A stretch of DNA of 64,000 bases from Saprospiraceae bacterium (GTDB taxonomy: Bacteria > Bacteroidota > Bacteroidia > Chitinophagales > Saprospiraceae), in NCBI GenBank assembly GCA_020630435.1, contig JAHDBJ010000013.1, positions 1 to 64,000 on the forward strand, given 5' to 3'. Of this stretch, positions 45,886-53,957 are shown one piece after another. Every line of letters starts with the position of its first letter. Positions within the stretch are counted from its first letter, which is position 1. The notes under the pieces are model-generated. The model did not search any database. It saw only the letters and a list, made by a program, of their open reading frames with translations, and had not been told where the DNA came from. Both the position numbers and the translations under genes were made by a program.

Positions 45886-46443
45886 TTATTGGCGTTCCTC
45901 AAATAATGCATCATCGTAGTAAAAATCGTTGGATTCCGTTTTTAATTTCAATGCTTGATTCATAATATTCAGTCCTCCATTATAGAAATGCTTGATATAG
46001 GCATTCCATCCTAGACTAATAAGAAAACCGCCCATACTGACCTCATTCTCAAAGCGAGTGATCTTATCATCAATTGGGATTAGTCGAAAAGTATGTTGAT
46101 AACTTCCAAGGAAGAGCGAATTTCTTTTCCAACCGAGCAGTTTGTTTTTATTATACTCATATACTTTTACAGGAAAGGTTGAGGAATCATTGAGTTTCAC
46201 TTTCTTTTTATTGATTAAGTGTTCTGGGTTGTTACGGATACTTTCGTCATATGCTCGAACATAATCGTATACTCGTTCATCAAAGGGATGTAGTGTGACG
46301 CTTATTTTATTTCCCAAATCAACATCCCCTTTTACGTCTTTTATAAAAGGATTCCATGTTTCATAAGCATAAAAATTAGTTAACACTAACCAAATTTCTT
46401 CAGGGATGGCAGCAATATCAATGCTTGTTTTTAGCGTTTTCAT
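45886..46443 (-). CDS. SRPBCC (START/polyketide cyclase-like) domain protein
   Basis: 185 residues. The N-terminus ISIDIAAIPEEIWLVLTNFYAYETWNPFI is the typical opening of this hydrophobic-ligand fold (described by its ends), with a ~50-residue charged insertion before the second half (GWKRNSLFLGSYQHTFRLIP, FENEVSMGG). No signal peptide; cytoplasmic. Ligand unknown. The stop lies 7 bp after the end of the 165-bp inverted-repeat element. The DUF6702-like gene starts 30 bp upstream in the same direction. Confidence 0.75.
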   Translation of the reverse strand: MKTLKTSIDIAAIPEEIWLVLTNFYAYETWNPFIKDVKGDVDLGNKISVTLHPFDERVYDYVRAYDESIRNNPEHLINKKKVKLNDSSTFPVKVYEYNKNKLLGWKRNSLFLGSYQHTFRLIPIDDKITRFENEVSMGGFLISLGWNAYIKHFYNGGLNIMNQALKLKTESNDFYYDDALFEERQ

Positions 46444-46473
46444 GCTAGTAAAAATACAAAAAATAAGAATAGA

Positions 46474-46932
46474 TTACTCTAATTCAACAACCGTTTTAAT
46501 TCTCTTTTTATGAAGCCTAAAGCCACGTTGTTTTTCATTTTTATGGATATAGATAATATTAGAATGATCAGGAACTATATGTATTAAGCAAGTATTATAA
46601 ATTTCAAGTTTTTTTAAGATGTCGTTAAATGATGAAAATTCTCCTTTTAAGGTATAATGTTCATGGTCAATGTGGATAGTACAAATGTCAAACGAAGTTT
46701 GTTTCCCATTGAATATCCAAACAGCATTTTCATGAATATAATCTTCAATTAATGCTCTAGAAATATTTTTATTGTAATGGGTAATGATTGCCATCTCAAA
46801 ATCATCTTTGTCCAATTGAATTTCCATTTTTAAATTATTCTCTTGAATCGTCAGATTATAAACAGCAATAGGTACGTCGTGTTCGAGATTTAATAGATAA
46901 GAGAGTATTATACAAAGAAGATGAATTTTCAT
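46474..46932 (-). CDS. DUF6702-like secreted protein
   Basis: 152 residues with a weak N-terminal signal (IHLLCIILSYLLNL). The body has the order of features I associate with DUF6702: an opening beta strand, KDDFEMAI, a helix ending IEDYIHEN, VWIFNGK, LEIYNTCLI, and PDHSNIIYI followed by FRLHKKR. Function of the family is unknown. It lies between the T9SS sulfatase gene (35 bp upstream) and the SRPBCC gene, all co-directional. Confidence 0.5.
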   Translation of the reverse strand: MKIHLLCIILSYLLNLEHDVPIAVYNLTIQENNLKMEIQLDKDDFEMAIITHYNKNISRALIEDYIHENAVWIFNGKQTSFDICTIHIDHEHYTLKGEFSSFNDILKKLEIYNTCLIHIVPDHSNIIYIHKNEKQRGFRLHKKRIKTVVELE

Positions 46933-46966
46933 AAAAAACTATTCTAAATTAATTGAAAACAACATT

Positions 46967-49747
46967 TTAGAGATTCAGTTTTACAAGTTTTTTAGTTTCT
47001 AGTAATATTTGCTCTGAACTCAATTCTAGATAATAGATTCCTACAGGTAGGTCATCTCCTAGGATTAGATTTTTAGAAATTGCTTGTGTTTCTTTTAATG
47101 TTTGGTGATGAACAACTACACCACTTTGGTTATAGAGCTTAAAAGTATAAGATATACCTTTCTGAACTTGTAATGAAAGCCTGAAATTATCTACGCTAGG
47201 ATTAGGGTATATATTTAAGGCATTTTCAAAAATATTTTGTGCTTGAACCGTTTCGATGGTTGAATATTCATAGGAATAATCTAAATCAATTATTTTTAAA
47301 CGATAATAATACAAACCACTAATAGTCCCAATATCTTGGTAAGTATAATATTGCAGACTGGTTGATTTGGTAGCGGATACAGAACCTATTGAAACAAAAT
47401 CATAGCCATTTGTAGAGCGCTCAATTGAAAAATGAGAAACGTTGATTTCGTTAGCAGTTGTCCAATTTAAATTAGTTTGAGAATTCGCTTTGTCGTAAGA
47501 TGCCTGAAAACTAATTAAATCTAGAGGTAGAACCGTTCCTTTATTGCTATTGTCAAAGGTAGTGTCTTGCACACCGACTACACAGCGTCCAATCTGTGGG
47601 AAACTATCGGTGATGACATAAAAGTAATTAAAGGTTTCACTTCCTTGTGCGGTTGTCAAGGTAATGCTTCGTTCTACACCATTGCACTCATCGAGATCGC
47701 CTAGGTTGTTGATATACTCATAATCATTGGTGTATTTTCCGTTATATGCTCCACAGGGAGCTGAAATACCGTCTCCAGGTCTTTCACCAGATTTCAACTG
47801 ATAACTAGGCTCTAATAAAACTAAATTTCCATTTTCATCTGGTCCAAAACGATATAGAATCGGAAAACCATCAGACGCCCAACCAATCTGAACGGGTAAT
47901 AGAGGTGCTGTCATTGTAGTTGATAATCCAGTTTGGATATTTTCTGCGTATTCAAACATATTACCATGATAATGATAACCTTGTGGGCCAGTATGTGCTG
48001 AGGCACAATCTAGTCCTACTCTACTAGCACCACTTCCTTGATTATTAGTCGGTTCAAAAACCCAGTCCCAGTTATATTCTCCAGTTTCCGTATTTTCGAA
48101 AATAAAAGGAGTAGCAGGAGCAGGAGCTAGAAGAACACCGTTTAATGCCACACCATAATAATTATCGGGTCGATTGGTATTGGTTAAAACAGAAGTAATA
48201 GAGCCTGATACACTAGGAGTAGCATCCATATTGAAGGTATATAATCGTTGATCGGGAACATTTTGAGCAGTATGACAATAGTCGTGATCTGGAAAGTTAT
48301 TGGTATTTATGATTCTTGTATCGCCACTTATCGTTTCAGAATAGGCACTAGTAATACTCGGTGTGACACAACAGCCAATATTGGTTTGAGAAGTGCTATT
48401 GTCACCCGAACAGACTAGGGGAATACAGACATCAATATCTGTTTCTGTTCCATTTTGAATTAAGTCTTGACAAGACCAATTATTACGAATTACATCAGCC
48501 TCTGCTTCTAGTTCTTCTTTTATTAAAATTTGTGTAGCGGATAAATTATTGATAAGGTTGTTCACTTCTATAGTATCCGCTATGAGGTCATAAAATTCCT
48601 GTGTTCCATCGTGGAACTCAATGAGTTTATATTGTTCATTTCTGATTGCCCAACCCGTTACACTACCAGAAACGAGTTCTGTATAATTATAGGGACGTTT
48701 TGCGCCACTCGTACCTGAAAGAAGATGCTCAAAACTAAGACTGTTATACATTCCTCCAGGAAGGGTTGCTCCCGCAATTTCAAGTATTGTAGCATATAAA
48801 TCTGTAACGTGTACCATTGCCCCTTCTCTATCATTGGTTCTAGTAACCCCTTTACCAGATACAATCATTGGCACATGAACCCCGCCTTGATAGAGGGTGT
48901 TTTTAGCATGATCGCTTGGGAATTTTTGGATAACGCCTGTAGGTGTTCCATTATCTCCGATAAATATAATAACGGTATTGTTTAAAACAGTAGGAGGAAT
49001 ACTATCCATTAGACGACCGATTTCAAAATCTATGGATTCGATCATCGTTATAAATTTTCGTTGGTTGTTATTGGTTCTAGTAGAAGTATACATAGAATCT
49101 GGTGGAACGTGAAAAGGAGTATGTGGTGCAACATGAGCCAACCACAAAAACCAAGGTTGATTTTGGTCATTTATCCAACTTGCAGCAGCATTAGTAAAGT
49201 TTGTCGTTACGTATTCTGTTTCTGGCGATTCCATTTCGTCTTTAACTTTAGGCCAACTAAAATAATTGGGAACTGAAGAGCTAAAGAAGCCTTCGTAGTG
49301 ATCGACGTTATGTTGGGCAGGATGCGTAAAATCGATGGGTTGTGATATATGCCATTTACCAATAACGGCATCTGCATAGATACCACCTGTCTGATTTTCT
49401 AATTCTTTAAAAATTGACGTATGTATGGTATCTAAATTACCAGGTACACCTCGAACACCATTTTTTATACCAAACTTACCACTCATAATAGCAGCCCTAG
49501 TCGGTGTGCAAGCAGGAGCAGACCAAGCATTGTCAAAGGTTAATCCATTGGCTCTTAGGTTGTCTAGTACTGGAGTGTTTGGTTGAATAGGATTATCTTG
49601 ATAACCTTTTAGGGCGTCAACGCCTAAGTCATCCGCAATGATTAGTAATATATTGGGGTGGTTTGGATCGGTTTGTCCGAAAGAATCTGAAATTGTACAT
49701 AAGAATAAAAAGGCACAACTCAGCAAGTAGTAGTAAAGTCGATTCAT
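46967..49747 (-). CDS. Secreted sulfatase-YHYH fusion with T9SS sorting domain
   Basis: 926 residues. Signal peptide (cleavage near SFGQ). Residues ~30-430 are a type I sulfatase with metal-binding IADD, and the CTPTR formylglycine motif at C80 followed by AAIMSGKFG, GKWH and GDNGT, so the active site looks complete but needs a sulfatase-maturing enzyme. Residues ~470-740 are a YHYH domain (GPQGYHYHG near 590). A fibronectin-like unit and a type A T9SS sorting module (YPNPSVDNF, GIYYLEL, basic end) finish it. Likely desulfates external glycans. An imperfect dyad GATATTTG/CAAATATC at 49770-49807 lies upstream. Confidence 0.88.
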   Translation of the reverse strand: MNRLYYYLLSCAFLFLCTISDSFGQTDPNHPNILLIIADDLGVDALKGYQDNPIQPNTPVLDNLRANGLTFDNAWSAPACTPTRAAIMSGKFGIKNGVRGVPGNLDTIHTSIFKELENQTGGIYADAVIGKWHISQPIDFTHPAQHNVDHYEGFFSSSVPNYFSWPKVKDEMESPETEYVTTNFTNAAASWINDQNQPWFLWLAHVAPHTPFHVPPDSMYTSTRTNNNQRKFITMIESIDFEIGRLMDSIPPTVLNNTVIIFIGDNGTPTGVIQKFPSDHAKNTLYQGGVHVPMIVSGKGVTRTNDREGAMVHVTDLYATILEIAGATLPGGMYNSLSFEHLLSGTSGAKRPYNYTELVSGSVTGWAIRNEQYKLIEFHDGTQEFYDLIADTIEVNNLINNLSATQILIKEELEAEADVIRNNWSCQDLIQNGTETDIDVCIPLVCSGDNSTSQTNIGCCVTPSITSAYSETISGDTRIINTNNFPDHDYCHTAQNVPDQRLYTFNMDATPSVSGSITSVLTNTNRPDNYYGVALNGVLLAPAPATPFIFENTETGEYNWDWVFEPTNNQGSGASRVGLDCASAHTGPQGYHYHGNMFEYAENIQTGLSTTMTAPLLPVQIGWASDGFPILYRFGPDENGNLVLLEPSYQLKSGERPGDGISAPCGAYNGKYTNDYEYINNLGDLDECNGVERSITLTTAQGSETFNYFYVITDSFPQIGRCVVGVQDTTFDNSNKGTVLPLDLISFQASYDKANSQTNLNWTTANEINVSHFSIERSTNGYDFVSIGSVSATKSTSLQYYTYQDIGTISGLYYYRLKIIDLDYSYEYSTIETVQAQNIFENALNIYPNPSVDNFRLSLQVQKGISYTFKLYNQSGVVVHHQTLKETQAISKNLILGDDLPVGIYYLELSSEQILLETKKLVKLNL

Positions 49748-49885
49748 AATAGTCTAGTCGTAGAATAATGATATTTGCGGGGCTAATGGTTTAACCTAAC
49801 AAATATCTAAATCAAATTTAATTTATTCTAATTTATGATGTATGAATTTGTGACTAGTGATTTTTTTATATTGAAAATAGTTTAA

Positions 49886-50812
49886 TTATTCTACTAAAAA
49901 CTCGATACTAGATTTTCTTGTGTACTCTTCATCTGTTAAAGGATTATACAAAGAGGCTTCCATATGGATTATTTGCGCTCCTTTTTGAGTACATTTTTTA
50001 CGATATTCTACAAATCCTTTATCATCAAATGAATATTTTTTTCCATTAATTTTTAAATAGGAATTCGGGTGTATATCTGTATAGAATCCAAAGACTCCTA
50101 GTTCAATATCCATGTTTTTTCCAAGTTCATATGCTGTGCTATTTGTATTATATGTTACTCCTAATCTATGCTTGATTTCATGTTGAGGGACATCTCCTAC
50201 AATGGTTTTAATATAGTGATACTCTAATAACCTTAGCTCTAATTGTATAGATAGGAGTATAGGATATATTTCTAGGACATCTATAGCGTGTAATTGTTTA
50301 AGCCTTTTATTTAAATCTAAGGATTGAGGTTTAAAATCCAATTTCGGCTGATATTTTATTTTACTATTTACTCTTTCTAAAGTGTAGGTTATTGATTCTA
50401 TCATATCTTGATAGGTTCGTTGAATATCTTTTTCATATTGTTTTACACTTATTTTAATAGAATCTACAAGCTGTTCGTGTTCTATAAAATCATAGAACTC
50501 TTTCCGATACTCATATTTTGACATTTTACCATAATAACGTTCAAGATGGCTTACAATGTGCTTTGTTTTATCTTGAATATCGTCAATAGCTCCTAATACA
50601 TCCTTTTTAAGGATGGGCATTCTTCTTAAAGGTTTATAAACTCGATTTTTTTCAATACGAGTAACCTGATCAATAGCCTCTGAGACTTGCTGATATTGGT
50701 AGGATGTTTCAATGATTTTTTGTTTAGGAGGTAAATGAGCTTTATAAATAATGTAAGAATAAAAGAAGAGGTTTATTCCAATTGAAAAGACAAAAATAAT
50801 AGACTTATTCAT
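49886..50812 (-). CDS. GldM-like architecture protein, paralogue B
   Basis: 308 residues: one N-terminal transmembrane helix (about 4-24), a long helical periplasmic region (30-210) and a C-terminal ~95-residue beta region containing YLKINGKKYSFDDKG and closing strands. This order (anchor, helical domain, Ig-like domain with a GxxY and GKG-like turn) resembles the N-terminal half of GldM, the T9SS/gliding energy-transducing shaft, but no sequence motif makes this certain. It starts 2 bp after the stop of its neighbour at 50815, so the two form a pair and may make a complex. Confidence 0.45.
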   Translation of the reverse strand: MNKSIIFVFSIGINLFFYSYIIYKAHLPPKQKIIETSYQYQQVSEAIDQVTRIEKNRVYKPLRRMPILKKDVLGAIDDIQDKTKHIVSHLERYYGKMSKYEYRKEFYDFIEHEQLVDSIKISVKQYEKDIQRTYQDMIESITYTLERVNSKIKYQPKLDFKPQSLDLNKRLKQLHAIDVLEIYPILLSIQLELRLLEYHYIKTIVGDVPQHEIKHRLGVTYNTNSTAYELGKNMDIELGVFGFYTDIHPNSYLKINGKKYSFDDKGFVEYRKKCTQKGAQIIHMEASLYNPLTDEEYTRKSSIEFLVE

Positions 50813-50814
50813 GA

Positions 50815-51705
50815 TTAAGGTTTTACATATGTATAATGAAAAGAAGTATCAGAATATACTTTTCGAGTATCAGGGTCAACCCAAACAATAATGGCTTCGT
50901 TTTTTTGCCAACCGACTTTTTCTGCTTTTTCTTTTATCAGGTATCGTTGCGCTGTATTTGGTTTTACTATTGTTCCATTCCAATAGACTTTATAACGATA
51001 TTTATGGGGATTGATCCCATAGGAACCTATACCAATTTTTGTAGTATATAAATCTCCCTTTTTATAGAATGTTTTTTCTGATGAAAAGAGGGGAAATATT
51101 GTTGTGAACATTCCTCCACAACCTTCATGTATGCTGAAGCTACTTATTTGGGAATGAGTCGATAGAATTATTCTTCTAAAATGAGTTTCTAAAACAGTGA
51201 GGTAGAATTGTTTTTCTTTTTGTGTAAAATGTTCAACAGTATCTGTAATAAATTGAGGACTAGAAAAGTATTGTTCTTTAGCTTTTTTACTTGTTCTTTC
51301 ATACCCAAAGTTACGATAGTATTTATTATTTTTAATTACTTTGGAATAATCATAAAACAAATCATTTAATAATGAATGAGTACGTTTATTTATTTGAATT
51401 ATATCCTTATCAAAAATATAGGACTGCTGTTTTATGGTGTTGATTTTTTTAATAAAATCAATTGCTTTTTGTGTAGAGTATTCTAGATATTGGTAAACAT
51501 AGGGAATGGACTTTTTGTCTCTAATCTTGAACTTAATATAGTCACTAATTTCTGTAGTATTCTTAGTAAATATATCATTTGCTTTTGATAAGGAGGTGGT
51601 CACCGTTTCGTCAGGAACAAAATTTTTATAATGATGAAAATAACTACAATATACCCAAACGAGTGTACAGTTAAGAAATATTGAAATAGCTAGGAATCTG
51701 TTCAT
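50815..51705 (-). CDS. GldM-like architecture protein, paralogue A
   Basis: 296 residues with the same plan as the next gene: N-terminal transmembrane helix (about 4-22), helical region to about 195, then a beta region from FSSEKTFYKKGDLY to the end with YRYKVYWNGTIV and a closing strand FHYTYV. The shared plan and 2-bp spacing indicate an old duplication that has diverged strongly. A GldL-like partner is not adjacent. Function unknown; a role in an envelope motor or secretion accessory is only inferred from architecture. Confidence 0.45.
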   Translation of the reverse strand: MNRFLAISIFLNCTLVWVYCSYFHHYKNFVPDETVTTSLSKANDIFTKNTTEISDYIKFKIRDKKSIPYVYQYLEYSTQKAIDFIKKINTIKQQSYIFDKDIIQINKRTHSLLNDLFYDYSKVIKNNKYYRNFGYERTSKKAKEQYFSSPQFITDTVEHFTQKEKQFYLTVLETHFRRIILSTHSQISSFSIHEGCGGMFTTIFPLFSSEKTFYKKGDLYTTKIGIGSYGINPHKYRYKVYWNGTIVKPNTAQRYLIKEKAEKVGWQKNEAIIVWVDPDTRKVYSDTSFHYTYVKP

Positions 51706-51746
51706 GTTTTGGTAATTATGGATAATTAGTAGCTTGGTTTATACCC

Positions 51747-51839
51747 ATAATTCCAATGTTTAAAAAAGTAACACTTTTACATCGCTCGTTGAGTTTCAGA
51801 TGCTCCTACGACTTTATTTTAACCTTTGCTTTTTTTGAG
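51747..51839 (-). pseudogene. Remnant of a TonB-type receptor gene tail
   Basis: This 93-bp stretch matches 53865-53957, the 3' end of the receptor gene at 53895 plus its downstream flank. In the receptor frame it still reads VGASE-x-QRAM and TAA at 51777-51779, with an internal TAA at 51819-51821 that is the stop of the amidohydrolase gene. The amidohydrolase thus borrows its last codons (LKKSKG) from the receptor tail (LKKATV). It is evidence of duplication and gene replacement. Confidence 0.75.
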
Positions 51840-53705
51840 CCTACTTAATATTATTTTCGCTCTCTCATCCAAGGGGTTTAATTTCAAGGACTTTTCGAAA
51901 TTTAATATTGCATTAGAAATTTGCTTATCCTGGTAATATAGTTCACCTAAACTATTATATACAGACCAAGAATTAGGAAACAATTCAGCATTAAATAAAA
52001 GAAGTTCTATTGCTAATTTTGTTTTTCCTTCTTTATTTATAACAAAAGCTTCTAAATCTAATTGTTCCTCGTTTATCCAATTATAAGATAATTTATAGTC
52101 AGAAAATTCTTGTTTGCAGAATTTAAATATTGTTATTGCGTCCCTAACTCGGCGTTGTTGGAGTAAACTATATCCGACTTCCATTACTTGGGATTTCTTT
52201 TCAGAATAATATTTTTCATTTCCCTCAGAATTCTGATACCAATGAATTCCAGACTCAATTCCATTTTGGATGATTTGTTCATATAAATCATGGGTGATTG
52301 GTTCTTTGAACGTAACTACCTGTCCCATTTTAATTATTGTCTTTGCACGATTAATATTGTTAAAATCGTCTAATGGATTTTTATCAAATAAAACCAAATC
52401 AGCGACTTTACCAGATTCTATGATTCCATATTTATCATCTATGCCCATTGCTATCGCCCCATTATAAGTTGCAATCTGAAAAACATCATAAATTGAAATT
52501 CCTGCCTCAACTAAAAGTTTTAATTCAGTAATTAATGCTTGCCCTCCGTATCTACAATCTGTACCAATTCTTAAATCTACACCTTGTTCATGGGCAGCTC
52601 TAACAAATCGCATCATTGCTTTAAATCCATTTTTTAATTCCTCTTTTTTTAACGAATCGTAAACGGGAAAATAAGCCTTTGATCTTAATGGAAACGTTTG
52701 GAAACTTGAAAATATATCAGTTTCGGCAGCAATAGAAGCTAAGGGATGTATAGTCATACTTAGACTTGAGTTAGTTGAGGACAGTTTTTTGAATAAGTCT
52801 ATAAGCCGTATAGATAATTCAGGGTTGGACTCTATATATTTAAAGTAAAGTAAGAGATTGGCTGTCCATTCATCTGAAGAATTAAGATTTCTTAGCTTAT
52901 ATTTTTGGTTTAATTTTATCCAATGTTCTTCGGTATCAAGGATCGCATTAATCACAGTAAAAAAATGCTCAAAGTTTCTTATCCCCATATCGATTCCCTT
53001 ACTGATTTGGACATCACCTCTATCAATATGTGCAAATGGGATTATAGAGTGTTTTTGGGCCTCAACCAATACATTTTTCATATCTTCCTTTTTTAAAAAG
53101 GAATAAATCTTTAGATGTCTCAGCCCTGAATCAGCATATTGTTTTATTTTAATAGCAGCATGTTCTTTATCAAATATTGCAGCATGGTTCATATTTACTT
53201 CAGAGCCATTATCAGACCTTAGTGCTCCACCAGCGTTAAAGACATTGGGGATTTCTGGTGAGGGGTTATTTTGCCACTTGGTAGTTACAGGTAACCACCT
53301 TTCGGGTTGACCTAAATCTAAAATGGTTGTTGTCCCATACTTTAAATATTGTTCTTTCAATACTTGAGAATAAAGCTTTGAATCAGAAATTTCTTGGACA
53401 GCAATTTCATTTCCATCGCCAAAAATCTGTGAAAGATGCACATGAGTATCTATAAAGCCAGGAATAATTAATCTATCAGTTCCATCTATTAGGTTCTTAC
53501 CCTTGACGCTTATTTCTGAATTATAAACTTTTGAAATTGTATCCCCTTTTATACATATGGTTTTATTCCGTTCAATTTGCTTGGTTACCGAGTTATATAT
53601 AGTAACATCCTTAATGATTAAATCATATTCTTCGTGTTGTGATTTCGAATACTCACAACTGATTAATGATAAAATCAAAACATATAAGTAATAATCGTAC
53701 TTCAT
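51819..53705 (-). CDS. Lipoprotein amidohydrolase with C-terminal TPR repeats
   Basis: 628 residues. Lipobox SLISC (Cys near 17). The amidohydrolase barrel of the imidazolonepropionase-like branch has DTHVHL, the carboxylated-Lys candidate in RHLKIYSF, PFAHID, FEHFF, and IGTDCRYGG for the catalytic Asp. The usual ADLVLFDKNPL tail of the metal-dependent hydrolase fold follows. Residues ~520-628 hold TPR-like helices (WSVYNSLGELYYQ, NAILNFEKSLKLNPLDERA). Likely an envelope hydrolase of cyclic amides or dipeptides. Its 3' end overlaps a duplicated receptor tail, so it seems to have been inserted at or recombined into a second receptor copy. Confidence 0.82.
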   Translation of the reverse strand: MKYDYYLYVLILSLISCEYSKSQHEEYDLIIKDVTIYNSVTKQIERNKTICIKGDTISKVYNSEISVKGKNLIDGTDRLIIPGFIDTHVHLSQIFGDGNEIAVQEISDSKLYSQVLKEQYLKYGTTTILDLGQPERWLPVTTKWQNNPSPEIPNVFNAGGALRSDNGSEVNMNHAAIFDKEHAAIKIKQYADSGLRHLKIYSFLKKEDMKNVLVEAQKHSIIPFAHIDRGDVQISKGIDMGIRNFEHFFTVINAILDTEEHWIKLNQKYKLRNLNSSDEWTANLLLYFKYIESNPELSIRLIDLFKKLSSTNSSLSMTIHPLASIAAETDIFSSFQTFPLRSKAYFPVYDSLKKEELKNGFKAMMRFVRAAHEQGVDLRIGTDCRYGGQALITELKLLVEAGISIYDVFQIATYNGAIAMGIDDKYGIIESGKVADLVLFDKNPLDDFNNINRAKTIIKMGQVVTFKEPITHDLYEQIIQNGIESGIHWYQNSEGNEKYYSEKKSQVMEVGYSLLQQRRVRDAITIFKFCKQEFSDYKLSYNWINEEQLDLEAFVINKEGKTKLAIELLLFNAELFPNSWSVYNSLGELYYQDKQISNAILNFEKSLKLNPLDERAKIILSRLKKSKG

Positions 53706-53756
53706 TTTTATTTCCTTAGATTAAATTGATAACTGGAATCAAGCAAACTGTCTAAT

Positions 53757-53776
53757 TTTACGTGCTGTTACGTAAA
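53757..53776. promoter_or_regulatory. Dyad upstream of amidohydrolase gene
   Basis: TTTACGT and ACGTAAA, separated by 6 nt, lie about 52 bp before the amidohydrolase ATG. A perfect 7-bp dyad of this form could be an operator; no promoter boxes are clear around it. Confidence 0.3.
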
Positions 53777-53864
53777 GAAGTTTCCTGCCTGTTTGTCTAT
53801 CTCCTTGATTTGTAATAATGGAGAGCCTAAAATCTATTTATTGAGAATAATTTAGTTTGGATTA

Positions 53865-53957
53865 ATAATTCCAATACTAGGAAAAGTAATACCATTACAT
53901 TGCTCGTTGGTTTTCAGATGCGCCTACAGCTTTATTTTTAACCGTCGCTTTTTTGAG
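53865..53957 (-). repeat. Parent copy of the receptor-tail direct repeat
   Basis: The 3' end and flank of the receptor gene, matched by 51747-51839 in the same orientation. Both share GGAATTAT, GTTACTTTT-like flank and the codons for VGAS..QRAM. The two copies bracket the amidohydrolase gene. Confidence 0.7.
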
